Part shown: positions 44,510 through 54,299 of the stretch, one piece after another | Layout of the letters: every line of letters begins with the position of its first letter | How positions within the stretch are numbered: the stretch's first letter is position 1 | NCBI GenBank assembly: GCA_943788425.1 | Contig: CALSQF010000004.1 | Span: forward strand, 186,001 to 250,000 | Reading direction: 5' to 3' | DNA length: 64,000 bases | DNA from: an uncultured Planktomarina sp. | Lineage (GTDB): Bacteria; Pseudomonadota; Alphaproteobacteria; Rhodobacterales; Rhodobacteraceae | The notes under the pieces: generated by a model | The model's input: the letters and a program-made list of their open reading frames with translations, nothing else | The model's database searches: none | What the model was told of the DNA's origin: nothing | Position numbers and translations under genes: made by a program

Positions 44510-44571
44510 GGCTGTCCCATTCACTGATGCGATGGTTGTCCTACATGGGCTGCGGACAAGTTTACCATAGG

Positions 44572-45225
44572 TTAGAGAATTTTCTGACCTGTTTTTGCCC
44601 AATCCGACATAAATTGCTCTAAACCCTTGTCGGTTAACGGATGATTTGCAAGGGACTTGATTACATTTGGCGGCGCTGTGATCACATCTGCTCCAATTAA
44701 GGCCGATTGAGTGACATGGTTAACGGTGCGGATAGAAGCTGCCAATATTTGCGTGTCAAATCCAAAGTTATCATAAATCTGGCGGATATCTGCGATTAAA
44801 TCCATACCGTCGATGTTCACGTCATCTAGGCGGCCGATGAAGGGGCTTATGAAGGTTGCCCCGGCCTTGGCGGCCAAAAGCGCTTGGTTGGCGCTGAAGC
44901 AGAGGGTGACATTCACCATTTTGCCTTCACTCGACAGGGTCTTACAAGCCTTGAGACCGTCCCATGTCAGCGGCAATTTGACCGTGATGTTTGAGGCAAT
45001 TTCCGCCAGCTTGCGCCCTTCGGCGATCATATATTCCGCTTCGGTCGCAACCACTTCGGCGCTGACCGGGCCGGAGACCAATTGGCAAATCTCGCGTGTA
45101 ACTTCAATAATATCACGGCCAGATTTTAAAATTAAAGAGGGGTTAGTTGTCACCCCGTCGACCATGCCTAAATCGTTCAATTCGGCAATTGCGTCTATTT
45201 CAGCAGTATCAACAAAAAATTTCAT
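44572..45225 (-). CDS. Short transaldolase / fructose-6-phosphate aldolase-like (FSA/TalC)
   Basis: 217 residues from the ATG at 45223-45225; this is the standard length of the family. N-terminus [16 protein letters not shown] near residue 27, the Schiff-base Lys in I-T-V-K-L-P-L near residue 85, then [11 protein letters not shown] and A-A-S-I-R. These proteins act as transaldolase in the pentose phosphate pathway in most bacteria; the aldolase activity of E. coli FsaA is the exception. Divergent from priA. Confidence 0.88.
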   Translation of the reverse strand: MKFFVDTAEIDAIAELNDLGMVDGVTTNPSLILKSGRDIIEVTREICQLVSGPVSAEVVATEAEYMIAEGRKLAEIASNITVKLPLTWDGLKACKTLSSEGKMVNVTLCFSANQALLAAKAGATFISPFIGRLDDVNIDGMDLIADIRQIYDNFGFDTQILAASIRTVNHVTQSALIGADVITAPPNVIKSLANHPLTDKGLEQFMSDWAKTGQKIL

Positions 45226-45314
45226 GGCGTATGTCCTTGATAGGTTGGCCCTCGTTGGGGCAAGCTTTATCGGAGTTTTTAGGGCACTAAAAGCCCTGCT
45301 GTTAAGGAAATGTC

Positions 45315-47504
45315 GTGTCAGAGCCCCAATTTTTTCATCAAGGTGACTTGGTCGCCGTCCTAACCAGCCAACCGCTGGATAGGGTGCTTGATTATAAGGC
45401 GCCGGAAGGTGGATGCTGGCAGGGGGCTTTCGTTGAGGTACCTTTGGGACCACGAAAGGTCTTAGGTGTCGTTTGGGGGGCTGGCGCGGGGGATTATGAC
45501 CACGCCAAGATCCGCCCCGTGATCCGCGTGCTTGATGTGGCGCCCATGCAACAGAGTATGGCAGAATTCCTGCGCCGGGTCTCGGACTATACGCTCACAC
45601 CTATGTCGAAAATGCTGCGCTTGGCCACGCGCGCGCCGGGCTTGGGCGATCCGCCCTCGATGCGGCAGGTTTACCGCTTGGGTGCGCAGACCGAGCTTCG
45701 AATGACCGCCGCAAGGCAAAAAGTGCTCGCGGTTTTGGAAGAATTTGCAGAGCTGAGCTTTACGCTGAAGGAACTGTCAGAGGCGGCAGGCGTGACCGCA
45801 TCGGTGGTTAAAGGCCTGGTGAAACTGGGAGCAGTGGCAGAGATGGCCACGCCGCAAGACATGCCCTTTGCGCATTTAAACCCGGGCTTGCCCGGCAAGA
45901 GCCTGTCAGAGGATCAGGCCCATGCGGTTGCACAATTGCAGGCAAATACCGTGGGCTATCGCACGACGCTTTTGAAAGGTGTCACGGGATCGGGGAAAAC
46001 GGAGGTCTATTTGGAGGCGGTGGCCAGCTGTCTCAAAGAGAGGCGACAGGCCTTGGTTTTGTTACCTGAAATCGCTTTGACAGCAGAATTTTTAACCCGT
46101 GTGGAGGCCCGCTTCGGCGCGCGCCCAGCGGAATGGCATTCGGGCGTTACGATGACGGAGCGCCGCCGCACTTGGAAAATGGTAGGGCAAGGTCACGCGC
46201 AAATGGTTGTGGGCGCGCGGTCGGCCCTGTTTCTTCCGTTTCAAGATTTGGGCCTGATCGTCGTCGATGAGGAACATGACAGCAGCTACAAACAAGAAGA
46301 CGGCGTGCTGTATAACGCGCGCGACATGGCTGTGCTGCGCGCGTCTTTGGTCGGCGGGCAGGTGGTGCTGGCCAGTGCAACGCCCAGTCTCGAAAGTTGG
46401 GCCAATGTGGAGGCCAAAAAATATACGAAAATCGAACTGAAAAGTCGCTTTGGTGTGTCGGTTTTGCCGGAGATGATGGCGATTGATATGCGGCAAGAAA
46501 ATTTGCCGGCGGACCGATGGATATCTCCCAGTTTGCAAAAGATGGTTGAGGCACGCATCTGGGCGGGGGAGCAATCTTTACTTTTTATCAATCGCCGTGG
46601 TTATGCGCCAATCACCCTCTGCCGGGCTTGTGGCGATCAAGTGGGCTGCGATCACTGCGATGCGCGGATGGTCGAGCATCGCTTTCAGAAGCGTTTGATG
46701 TGTCACCAATGTGGCGCAAGCAAGCCAGTGCCAAAAATTTGCCCCAGTTGTGCGGCGGAGAATCGTTTGGCTGTGGTCGGGCCTGGTGTGGAACGGTTGG
46801 CGGAAGAGGCCACAGCGCTCTTTCCTGAAGCGAAAGTCGCGGTTCTCTCGTCAGATTTATTTGGCTCTGCCCGCGCACTTAAGGAGCAAATTGCCAAACT
46901 CGCGGCTGGTGAGGTGGATGTGATCATTGGAACGCAGCTGGTCGCGAAAGGGCATAATTTTCCAAAGTTAACCTTGGTCGGTGTGATTGATGCCGATTTG
47001 GGGCTGCAAGGTTCAGATTTGCGAGCCGCAGAACGTACCTTTCAGCTTATGCGCCAAGTGGCTGGACGTGCCGGTCGGTCTGACAAGCCGGGCGTTGCGG
47101 CATTGCAAACCCATCAGCCTGAACACCCGGTAATTCGTGCAATTCTGGACGGCGATGAAGAGGCCTTTTGGAGCGCTGAAGCGCAAGCGCGTGCACAGGC
47201 CGGTGTGCCGCCATATGGTCGTTTGGTCGGGGTTGTTTTATCTTCGCCCGATGCGCAGGAGGCTTTTGAGGTGGCGCAGGCCATGGCGCGCAATTGCCAG
47301 CCCTTGACGGATATCGGCGCACAGATCTTTGGGCCGGCACCGGCCCCTATTGCCCGCATCCGCGGGCGCCACAGGGTGCGTCTCTTGATCAAGGCGGAAA
47401 AAAACGCCCCTATTCAATCAGCTTTGAGCGCTTGGTCGGCCCAATTCAAATTTCCTAATGCGCTCCGCTTATCGATAGACATTGATCCGCAAAGTTTTTA
47501 CTGA
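45315..47504 (+). CDS. priA: Primosomal protein N' (replication restart helicase PriA)
   Basis: 729 residues from a GTG start. Helicase motifs in order: Walker [10 protein letters not shown] near residue 220, [10 protein letters not shown] near residue 318, then the zinc-binding segment with C-R-A-C-G-D, C-D-H-C and C-H-Q-C near residues 440-470, and [11 protein letters not shown] and [15 protein letters not shown] near residues 540-585. PriA reloads the replisome at stalled forks. The DNA-binding 3'BD is in the first 100 residues. Confidence 0.95.
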   Translation: MSEPQFFHQGDLVAVLTSQPLDRVLDYKAPEGGCWQGAFVEVPLGPRKVLGVVWGAGAGDYDHAKIRPVIRVLDVAPMQQSMAEFLRRVSDYTLTPMSKMLRLATRAPGLGDPPSMRQVYRLGAQTELRMTAARQKVLAVLEEFAELSFTLKELSEAAGVTASVVKGLVKLGAVAEMATPQDMPFAHLNPGLPGKSLSEDQAHAVAQLQANTVGYRTTLLKGVTGSGKTEVYLEAVASCLKERRQALVLLPEIALTAEFLTRVEARFGARPAEWHSGVTMTERRRTWKMVGQGHAQMVVGARSALFLPFQDLGLIVVDEEHDSSYKQEDGVLYNARDMAVLRASLVGGQVVLASATPSLESWANVEAKKYTKIELKSRFGVSVLPEMMAIDMRQENLPADRWISPSLQKMVEARIWAGEQSLLFINRRGYAPITLCRACGDQVGCDHCDARMVEHRFQKRLMCHQCGASKPVPKICPSCAAENRLAVVGPGVERLAEEATALFPEAKVAVLSSDLFGSARALKEQIAKLAAGEVDVIIGTQLVAKGHNFPKLTLVGVIDADLGLQGSDLRAAERTFQLMRQVAGRAGRSDKPGVAALQTHQPEHPVIRAILDGDEEAFWSAEAQARAQAGVPPYGRLVGVVLSSPDAQEAFEVAQAMARNCQPLTDIGAQIFGPAPAPIARIRGRHRVRLLIKAEKNAPIQSALSAWSAQFKFPNALRLSIDIDPQSFY

Positions 47505-47573
47505 AAGACCCCTGCATAACCCAGCTGCCAGACTAAATGGCTTTGCCGGGTGATGACACCGGGCTGCGCCTGG

Positions 47574-49547
47574 CTATTGTGCCGCAATGCCGTCCGGGCC
47601 GGGATCGGTGAGGGCCACAATATCGAACATGATCCGATTGAGCTCAAAGTCCTTGGGCGTGTAGATGCGCGCGATTCCCATTGCGCGGAGCTTGTGTGCA
47701 TCTTCATCGGGAATAATCCCGCCCACGATCACCGGAATATGGTTCAGCTCAGCCGCGCGTAGCTTGGCCATCAACTCTTCCATCAAAGGCATATGTGAAC
47801 CGGAAAGGATAGACAGGCCGATCACGTGCACCGCGCCGTCGCGCGCGGCTGTGATGATCTCGTCTGGAGTGAGGCGGATGCCCTCATAAGAAATCTCCAT
47901 TCCGCAATCACGGGCACGGGTTGCTATTTGCTCTGCGCCGTTGGAATGCCCATCCAGACCCGGTTTGCCCATCAAAAACGTCAGCTTGCGTCCCAGTCGA
48001 TCGCTGACCGCCGCGACTTGATCGCGAATGTCATCTAAGCCTTCCGTACGATTGGACGGGGTGCCGCTGACACCTGTAGGGCCTCTATATTGACCGAATG
48101 CTTGGCGCAGTACATCGCCCCATTCGCCCGTGGTGACCCCGGCTTTCGCGGCGGCAATAGAGGGTGGCATAATGTTGCTGCCATCGAGCGCGGCTGTGCG
48201 CAGATCCTGAAGCGCATCGGACACGGCTTGCGCATCTCGCGCATCTCGCCAGCGGGTGAGGCGCTCGATTTGCTCGGCTTCGGTCCTGGGATCCACTGTC
48301 ATGATCGCATCATCGCCCGAGGTGAGCGGGCTGGCTTCGCCGTTCTGATAGGCGTTGACCCCGACCACAGTCATATCGCCGCTCTCAATTTGCCTAATCC
48401 GCGCGGCGTTAGATTCGACCAAACGCGATTTCATATATTCGATCGCCTCCACGGCTCCGCCCATAGAATCGATAAGCGCCAGCTCCGCCCGTGCGCCTTC
48501 CTTGAGAGCTCCGACTTTGCGTTCCACCGCGGGATTTTCGTCAAACAGATCTTCATATTCCAATAGATCGGTTTCATAGGCCATAATTTGTTGCATCCGC
48601 AGCGACCATTGCTGATCCCAGGGGCGGGGCAGGCCCAAAGCCTCATTCCAAGCGGGCAATTGCACAGCTCGGGCGCGGGCCTTCTTGGACAGGGTAACGG
48701 CCAGCATTTCAATCAAGATTCGATAGACGTTGTTTTCCGGTTGTTGTTCGGTCAGGCCCAGAGAGTTGACCTGAACGCCATAACGAAAACGCCGCATCTT
48801 CGGGTCGCTCACCCCATAGCGCTCGCGGCAGATTTCATCCCACAGATCAACAAACGCGCGCATTTTGCACATTTCAGTGACAAAACGGATGCCGGCGTTC
48901 ACGAAAAAGCTGATCCGCCCAACCATCTGTCCAAAATGTTCTTCGCGCACTTTGCCTTTGAGGTCGTCCAAAACTGCAGTTGCTGTTGCGAGGGCGAAGG
49001 CCAGCTCCTGCTCTGGTGTCGCGCCGGCCTCTTGCAAATGGTAAGAGCAGACGTTCATCGGATTCCATTTAGGCAGGTGCGCGCGCGTGTAAGCGGCGAT
49101 ATCCGTGATCATCCGCAAGGAAGGTTTGGGCGGACAGATATAGGTGCCTCGGCTCAGGTATTCCTTAATGATATCATTTTGCACAGTGCCTTGTAGCGCG
49201 CTGATATCGGCGCATTGTTCACCGGCTGCGGCAATATAAAGCGCCAGCAGCCAAGGTGCTGTGGCATTGATGGTCATGGAGGTGTTCATCTGATCAAGTG
49301 GGATATCTGCAAATAGCGTGCGCATATCCCCCAAATGGCTGATGGGCACGCCTACTTTACCGACTTCTCCGCGCGCTAAGATGTGGTCGCTGTCGTAGCC
49401 GGTTTGTGTCGGCAGATCAAAGGCTACGGATAGGCCGGTTTGCCCTTTGGCGAGATTAGAGCGGTACAGAGCATTCGAAGCCTCGGCCGTAGAATGGCCT
49501 GCATATGTTCGAAACAACCAGGGACGATCTTTTTGCACTTGGGTCAT
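47574..49547 (-). CDS. ecm: Ethylmalonyl-CoA mutase (Ecm/MeaA)
   Basis: 657 residues, a single-chain adenosylcobalamin mutase. N-terminal CoA mutase domain: T-Y-A-G-H-S-T-A, A-F-D-L-P-T-Q-T-G-Y-D-S-D, and S-L-Q/A-L-Q-G-T-V-Q-N-D-I-I-K-E. C-terminal B12-binding domain: the cobalt-ligand motif is G-L-D-G-H-S-N-G-A near residue 540, then G-L-S-I-L-S-G-S-H and V-I-V-G-G-I-I-P. The A-G-H-S-T-A start and the length separate Ecm from methylmalonyl-CoA mutase (about 715 residues). It converts ethylmalonyl-CoA to methylsuccinyl-CoA, directly after the Ccr step; ccr lies one gene away. Confidence 0.9.
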   Translation of the reverse strand: MTQVQKDRPWLFRTYAGHSTAEASNALYRSNLAKGQTGLSVAFDLPTQTGYDSDHILARGEVGKVGVPISHLGDMRTLFADIPLDQMNTSMTINATAPWLLALYIAAAGEQCADISALQGTVQNDIIKEYLSRGTYICPPKPSLRMITDIAAYTRAHLPKWNPMNVCSYHLQEAGATPEQELAFALATATAVLDDLKGKVREEHFGQMVGRISFFVNAGIRFVTEMCKMRAFVDLWDEICRERYGVSDPKMRRFRYGVQVNSLGLTEQQPENNVYRILIEMLAVTLSKKARARAVQLPAWNEALGLPRPWDQQWSLRMQQIMAYETDLLEYEDLFDENPAVERKVGALKEGARAELALIDSMGGAVEAIEYMKSRLVESNAARIRQIESGDMTVVGVNAYQNGEASPLTSGDDAIMTVDPRTEAEQIERLTRWRDARDAQAVSDALQDLRTAALDGSNIMPPSIAAAKAGVTTGEWGDVLRQAFGQYRGPTGVSGTPSNRTEGLDDIRDQVAAVSDRLGRKLTFLMGKPGLDGHSNGAEQIATRARDCGMEISYEGIRLTPDEIITAARDGAVHVIGLSILSGSHMPLMEELMAKLRAAELNHIPVIVGGIIPDEDAHKLRAMGIARIYTPKDFELNRIMFDIVALTDPGPDGIAAQ

Positions 49548-49659
49548 GACGAGCCTCTCATTCTTGTGTACGAAATATAATTGCGCATTTCAATTTAATG
49601 GAGGAATAATCCCACCCTGTCAATTCGCTGCAACGCGGCAATTTTTCCATCTGGCGCAG

Positions 49660-49679
49660 ACCTGCCTTTTCAGGCAGGT
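49660..49679 (+). promoter_or_regulatory. Hairpin covering the likely ribosome-binding site of the acyltransferase gene
   Basis: ACCTGCC (49660-49666) and GGCAGGT (49673-49679) form a 7-bp stem with a 6-nt loop. The AGG that could serve as Shine-Dalgarno sequence lies within the 3' arm, 9 nt before the ATG at 49687. There is no T-tract, so termination is unlikely; translational control is possible. Confidence 0.4.
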
Positions 49680-49686
49680 TGGCCGG

Positions 49687-51054
49687 ATGTTTGAGACAAT
49701 CGAGCTTCCGATGTGGTTTGTGGTGATCGCGGCGGTTTTTGCTGCGATTGCCGCTTTGGAGCGGGCCTTGATTCCTTCGGTGCGGTGGTTTTTCCGGCGC
49801 AGAATGCAACGAGTGGTCAGCCGGTTGAACGCGCGTTTAGACCGTCCAATTGAGCCGTTCAAATTGGCCCGCCGCCATGATATGATTCAAAGATTGCTTT
49901 ATCATCCAGATGTGATGCAGGCGGTCAATGATCATGCCTCCAAAAAGGGCATCCCGGAGAATGTCGCCTTTCAAGAGGCTCGGAAATACGCGCGAGAAAT
50001 TGTACCGTCTTTTAGTGCGACGGTCTATTTTACCGTCGCCAGCACTATTGCTCGCTTTCTCAGCGAGACGCTCTACAGGGTGCGAATTGGGCGTTTTGAG
50101 GATGTCTTGAGCGGTCTAGACCCCAAGGCAACTGTGGTGTTTGTCATGAACCATCGCTCAAATATGGATTATGTTCTAGTGACTTATCTGGCCTCAAAAC
50201 GATCTGCTTTGTCTTATGCGGTGGGCGAATGGGCGCGGATCTGGCCGATCAGCTTGCTCATTCGCGCAATGGGCGCATTTTTTATTCGCCGCAAGTCGCG
50301 AGGGTCGCTGTATCGGCGGGTTCTGGCCCGCTATGTGCAAATGGCGACGCAGGGCGGGGTGACGCAAGCGGTGTTTCTTGAGGGCGGTCTGTCACTGGAT
50401 GGGCGTTTGGCGCCGCCGCGTTTGGGTTTTCTGAACTATGTTATTTCCGGTTGGGAACCGCAGACTCGGGACGTAATTTTCGTGCCAGTCTCGATCAATT
50501 ACGATCGGGTCTTAGAGGATTATATTTTGTTGGCCGCTGGCAAGCGCGGCCAAAGGCGTTTTGGCGCCAATATCTCAGTGATTGCGCGATTTATGGCGCA
50601 GCAATTTTGGCTTTGGTTGACCGGCCGGTATAAGCGCTTTGGGTATGCGGCGGTCCATTTTGGCAGGCCGGTTAGCCTGGCAGACTTCCATAGACGGGGT
50701 GGGGGCACGATCTCCTCGCCTGTGCTTGCAAGCGAGATCATGGCGCAGGTCGAGGCCGGCATTCCTGTTTTGCCAGTTCCACTAATCTCATTGATACTCA
50801 TTAATAAAGCGCCTCTGCGCGCATTGGAGCTCAATGCGGCATTTGTGGCTGTGATGCAGGCGGTTGAGCCGGAGTATTTGCCAGCCACTCCAGATGCTTG
50901 GACGGAGGCGGCGGAAGCGGGCGTGCTGAATTTGATGCAGCGTAAGTTGATTGTGCATGACGCGGGGCGTTATGTTATTACCGAGAAAGGAAAATCTGTC
51001 CTGCCCTATTATATGGCCAGCCTATCTCATATATCAAAAATTTTAGCTAAGTAA
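49687..51054 (+). CDS. PlsB-like glycerol-3-phosphate / lysophosphatidate acyltransferase
   Basis: 455 residues from the ATG at 49687; the open frame extends upstream to 49447 but there it overlaps ecm. An N-terminal membrane segment (residues about 9-27) is followed by the acyltransferase motifs: N-H-R-S-N-M-D-Y-V near residue 156 (HX4D), F-I-R-R-K-S-R near residue 200, F-L-E-G-G-L-S-L-D-G near residue 230, and V-P-V-S-I near residue 262. This order is that of PlsB-type glycerol-3-phosphate acyltransferases, but PlsB is about 800 residues, so this is a shorter relative. It stands between divergent ecm and codirectional ccr. Confidence 0.8.
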   Translation: MFETIELPMWFVVIAAVFAAIAALERALIPSVRWFFRRRMQRVVSRLNARLDRPIEPFKLARRHDMIQRLLYHPDVMQAVNDHASKKGIPENVAFQEARKYAREIVPSFSATVYFTVASTIARFLSETLYRVRIGRFEDVLSGLDPKATVVFVMNHRSNMDYVLVTYLASKRSALSYAVGEWARIWPISLLIRAMGAFFIRRKSRGSLYRRVLARYVQMATQGGVTQAVFLEGGLSLDGRLAPPRLGFLNYVISGWEPQTRDVIFVPVSINYDRVLEDYILLAAGKRGQRRFGANISVIARFMAQQFWLWLTGRYKRFGYAAVHFGRPVSLADFHRRGGGTISSPVLASEIMAQVEAGIPVLPVPLISLILINKAPLRALELNAAFVAVMQAVEPEYLPATPDAWTEAAEAGVLNLMQRKLIVHDAGRYVITEKGKSVLPYYMASLSHISKILAK

Positions 51055-51082
51055 TTAAATTACAAATTAAAGCAAAAATTGG

Positions 51083-51098
51083 TTGCAATATTACGCAA
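51083..51098. promoter_or_regulatory. Possible short-chain-acyl regulator site upstream of ccr
   Basis: TTGCAA-TATT-ACGCAA: two related half-sites separated by 4 nt, 64 nt before the ccr start. Regulators of the PccR/RamB type are known to bind TTTGCAAA-like paired sites near propionyl-CoA and ethylmalonyl-CoA genes. The match is imperfect and this is inference. Confidence 0.3.
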
Positions 51099-51161
51099 TG
51101 GATTTTACCCATTGAGGTGCAGGTTGATTCTGCATCGCAGCAATATCGTAAGGGGCCTCTC

Positions 51162-52448
51162 ATGCCATTTGATTCAAACTCACCCTTGACCACCTATACC
51201 GCGGAGAAAAAAGACCTCTATGACTTGGGCGAGATGCCGCCCTTGGGTCATGTACCAAAACAAATGTACGGATGGGCCATTCGCAAGGAGCGCCATGGCG
51301 AACCAGATACGGCCATGTTGCAAGAAGTCTTGGATGTGCCGGAATTGGACAACTACGATGTTTTGGTCTTGGTGATGGCGGCCGGAATTAACTACAATGG
51401 TGTTTGGGCCGCATTGGGCGTGCCAATCAGCCCTTTCGATGGCCACAAGCAACCTTATCACATCGCGGGATCTGACGCGTCGGGCATCGTTTGGGCCGTG
51501 GGCTCGAAAGTCACGCGCTGGAAAGTGGGCGATGAGGTTGTCGTCCATTGCAACCAAGACGATGGTGATGATGAAGAATGCAATGGCGGTGATCCGATGT
51601 ATTCGACGTCCCAGCGCATCTGGGGCTATGAAACCCCTGATGGCTCGTTCAGCCAGTTTACCCGGGTTCAAAGCCAACAGCTCATGCCGCGTCCGCAGCA
51701 TCAAACGTGGGAAGAGAGCGCCTGTTACACGCTGACCTTGGCCACGGCCTATCGAATGCTCTTTGGTCACGCGCCACATGAGTTGAAACCGGGTCAAAAC
51801 GTATTGATTTGGGGTGCATCGGGCGGGCTGGGCTCTTATGCCGTGCAATTGGCCAATGTGGTCGGTGCCAATGCCATTGGTGTCATCAGTGACGAAAGTA
51901 AACGTGATTTTGTCATGGGGCTGGGCGCTAAAGGCGTGATCAACCGCCGTGATTTCAATTGCTGGGGAGCAATGCCCACTGTCAATACCCCGGAATATGC
52001 GGCTTGGTTCAAAGAGGCCCGTAAATTCGGCGCGGCGATTTGGGAGATCACAGGTAAAGGCAACAACCCCGATTTGGTGTTCGAGCATCCCGGAGAGAGC
52101 ACCTTTCCTGTCTCAACCTTCGTATGCAAAAAAGGTGGCATGGTGGTCATCTGCGCTGGCACCACCGGTTACAATTTGACCCTTGATGTGCGCTACATGT
52201 GGATGCATCAAAAGCGCCTTCAAGGCTCTCATTTTGCCAATCTCAAGCAGGCCGCCGCGGCCAATCGGTTGATGTGTGAAGACAAGCTGAACCCATGTTT
52301 GTCTGAAACCTTTGATTGGATCGACCTGCCTGGAGCACATATGAAAATGCGCCGCAATGAGCATCTGCCGGGCAATATGTCAGTATTGGTGCAGGCGTCC
52401 CGTCGCGGGTTGCGCACTATTGAAGAGACGCTCGCGGTTGCACGGTAA
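51162..52448 (+). CDS. ccr: Crotonyl-CoA carboxylase/reductase (Ccr)
   Basis: 428 residues from the ATG at 51162; earlier in-frame codons add 15 residues without family similarity. MDR-superfamily enzyme: V-L-V-M-A-A-G-I-N-Y-N-G-V-W-A-A near residue 65, H-I-A-G-S-D-A-S-G-I-V-W-A near residue 100, and the NADPH-binding G-A-S-G-G-L-G-S-Y-A near residue 215. These segments, with C-N-Q-D-D-G-D-D-E-E near residue 140, are specific to Ccr. It reductively carboxylates crotonyl-CoA to ethylmalonyl-CoA, the committed step of the ethylmalonyl-CoA pathway for acetyl-CoA assimilation. ecm, encoding the mutase step, is in the same neighbourhood. Confidence 0.95.
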   Translation: MPFDSNSPLTTYTAEKKDLYDLGEMPPLGHVPKQMYGWAIRKERHGEPDTAMLQEVLDVPELDNYDVLVLVMAAGINYNGVWAALGVPISPFDGHKQPYHIAGSDASGIVWAVGSKVTRWKVGDEVVVHCNQDDGDDEECNGGDPMYSTSQRIWGYETPDGSFSQFTRVQSQQLMPRPQHQTWEESACYTLTLATAYRMLFGHAPHELKPGQNVLIWGASGGLGSYAVQLANVVGANAIGVISDESKRDFVMGLGAKGVINRRDFNCWGAMPTVNTPEYAAWFKEARKFGAAIWEITGKGNNPDLVFEHPGESTFPVSTFVCKKGGMVVICAGTTGYNLTLDVRYMWMHQKRLQGSHFANLKQAAAANRLMCEDKLNPCLSETFDWIDLPGAHMKMRRNEHLPGNMSVLVQASRRGLRTIEETLAVAR

Positions 52449-52458
52449 AATAGTCTCT

Positions 52459-52479
52459 GGGAGCAATTAATTTGCTCCC
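52459..52479 (+). terminator. Stem-loop after ccr
   Basis: GGGAGCAA and TTGCTCCC form a perfect 8-bp stem with a 5-nt loop, 10 nt after the ccr stop. No T-tract follows, so it may act as a 3' stabiliser or a factor-assisted terminator. Confidence 0.5.
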
Positions 52480-52538
52480 GGCCACCGGGGACGCGCAATA
52501 GCTCTGGCCCCACGACAAGCCATTGGCTAAACAAAGGC

Positions 52539-54089
52539 ATGTCACAGACCCCAATTTCCTATTCCGAAGATCAGGCTCAGGCCTATGATACCATAAGTGA
52601 AATTCTGCGCTATGCGGGCGTGGATCTAACCAATGGGCGCGTGACCCCGCCGCCAGCGGGTAAAGACAATGTTGTTGCCGTCATCGGCAAGGCTGGATCG
52701 GGTAAAACTCTGCTTTTGGCGCAGCTTTATCATGGGCTGAAAGACGCGGGGCTGAACATCGTGTCCGAAGACTATGAACCCCGGGCGCGCAAAGACCGCC
52801 GTACCTTGGCGATTTTGGCGCCCACCAATAAAGCCGCGAGCGTGTTGCGCAATAGAGGTGTGCCAGCGACGACCATTCACCGCATTCTCTATACCCCGAT
52901 GTATGATCCCGAGTATGCGAAAATCGCAGATTGGCTCGGTGGCAATGGCGCGCGCCCCGAGGTCGAAGGGGTCAGTGACCTTGCATTAGACCGGGCATTG
53001 AGCTTTTTCTCTTCTAATGCCTCTATTCCCGGCGCTTTGGCGGCGGCGGGGCTGCGCGGTTCGGACTTCATTACCGGATGGAAGCGCCGTGAGGAGCCTT
53101 TGGATGTCGGTTTTGTTGATGAAAGCTCCATGCTGGATGCGCAGCAATTGGAAGATCTCAAAGAGATTTTCCCCACATTGATTTTGTTTGGAGACCCGGC
53201 ACAATTGGCGCCGGTGAACCAATCCGGGGCGATGGTGTTTGACGCCTTGCCGAAGGAGCGGCGCTTGGTGTTGAGCCGGGTACATCGCCAGACTCAGGAC
53301 AATCCAATCTTGGATCTGGCCCATGCTTTGGGCGACCCCTCTTTGCAGTTTTCTGATTTTGAGCAGATGGTGCAGGACGCATCCAAGCGCGATGATCGGG
53401 TGGTGATTGGCCAAAGGGTTGAATCTGACCTCATGGCTCGGTCGCCCGTATTGGTGTGGAGAAATGTGACTCGGATCAAGCTCATTCAAGCGTTCCGCGG
53501 GGCCTATCAAGCCCCCATGGAGGAGCTCTTGCCGGGCGAGCCGTTGATTTGCGATGGAATCGAGCTTCCTCTGAAGCACCGCAAAAAGCGGTTGGATCTG
53601 GAGGCGCGCGGTCTGATCAAAGGCGCGCAGGTGGTTTATCTTGGTCCTGGCCGTAAACCTGGATTTTCGCGCCTGCATGTCATCGGTGCAGAGCAACCCC
53701 AGCTGAGTGCCGCCAGTATCGTCAAGATTGAAATGCCCGATGAGGAAGAACCCTTCATTCCTTTCGCCGCCCGCATGGGGGCCACTTTTTTGCATGGTGC
53801 AGCGGTGACGATTCACAAGGCTCAAGGCTCTCAATGGGATACGGTACAGGTGTTTGCGCCGGATATTTTTGTCGCCGCCCGCATGAACCGTACAGAGGCG
53901 GGCACCCAGCTTTGGAAACGTTTGGCCTATGTGGCGATCACACGAGCTGAGAACCGGCTCATTTGGGTTGTGCGCAACCGGCTGGCGCGTCCGAGTAGCG
54001 CTCTGGTGGTCGATGACTTGGCGGCAGATGTGCCGAATTTTGAATTGACGATGGAGCCGATTGAAGATCAAAAAGACGGTGCATTCTGA
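52539..54089 (+). CDS. RecD-like superfamily 1 ATP-dependent DNA helicase/exonuclease
   Basis: 516 residues. Helicase motifs in order: Walker A G-K-A-G-S-G-K-T near residue 52, A-P-T-N-K-A-A near residue 95, V-D-E-S-S-M-L-D near residue 193, F-G-D-P-A-Q-L-A-P-V-N near residue 216, V-H-R-Q-T-Q-D-N-P near residue 246, and T-I-H-K-A-Q-G-S-Q-W and Y-V-A-I-T-R-A-E-N-R-L near residues 425-475. The order and the UvrD_C_2-like end are those of RecD2/Dda-type helicases. Stand-alone, without recB or recC, so it is likely a 5'-3' helicase for repair. Monocistronic. Confidence 0.85.
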   Translation: MSQTPISYSEDQAQAYDTISEILRYAGVDLTNGRVTPPPAGKDNVVAVIGKAGSGKTLLLAQLYHGLKDAGLNIVSEDYEPRARKDRRTLAILAPTNKAASVLRNRGVPATTIHRILYTPMYDPEYAKIADWLGGNGARPEVEGVSDLALDRALSFFSSNASIPGALAAAGLRGSDFITGWKRREEPLDVGFVDESSMLDAQQLEDLKEIFPTLILFGDPAQLAPVNQSGAMVFDALPKERRLVLSRVHRQTQDNPILDLAHALGDPSLQFSDFEQMVQDASKRDDRVVIGQRVESDLMARSPVLVWRNVTRIKLIQAFRGAYQAPMEELLPGEPLICDGIELPLKHRKKRLDLEARGLIKGAQVVYLGPGRKPGFSRLHVIGAEQPQLSAASIVKIEMPDEEEPFIPFAARMGATFLHGAAVTIHKAQGSQWDTVQVFAPDIFVAARMNRTEAGTQLWKRLAYVAITRAENRLIWVVRNRLARPSSALVVDDLAADVPNFELTMEPIEDQKDGAF

Positions 54090-54299
54090 AGCAAAACGTG
54101 GCGGGCCCGCCAGAACAACCGTGTTGGTACTGAATTCCCGAGGACCTGTATGTACAGGTGGGCGCCAGGTAAAAGAACCAGGGTTCAATCAGAGCCAGCT
54201 CCCTCGGATTGCGTATGGCCACTGGAATTTGACCGCTTTCGAGAAGGGCAGAACCCGCCGCTGTTTGAGATAGGCTTTTGCACGGGCTTGTGCAAGGGT
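54090..54299. other. Gap with a perfect 14-bp palindrome
   Basis: The region between the helicase stop and the convergent mttB-like stop has no gene. At 54099-54112 lies TGGCGGGCCCGCCA, a perfect palindrome shortly after the helicase stop; it may be part of a terminator, but no T-tract follows. Confidence 0.35.

Noticed and set aside
49447-49686. N-terminal extension of the acyltransferase gene
   Set aside because: The open frame overlaps the 5' end of ecm on the other strand and shows no acyltransferase similarity; the ATG at 49687 starts just before the membrane segment.
54099-54112. Perfect GC-rich palindrome as a possible regulatory site
   Set aside because: Single occurrence between two convergent gene ends, no T-tract and no partner site; kept only as a note in the gap entry.
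52986-54188. 400-residue open frame on the minus strand over the helicase gene
   Set aside because: The plus strand carries all helicase motifs in order; the antisense frame is a composition artefact.
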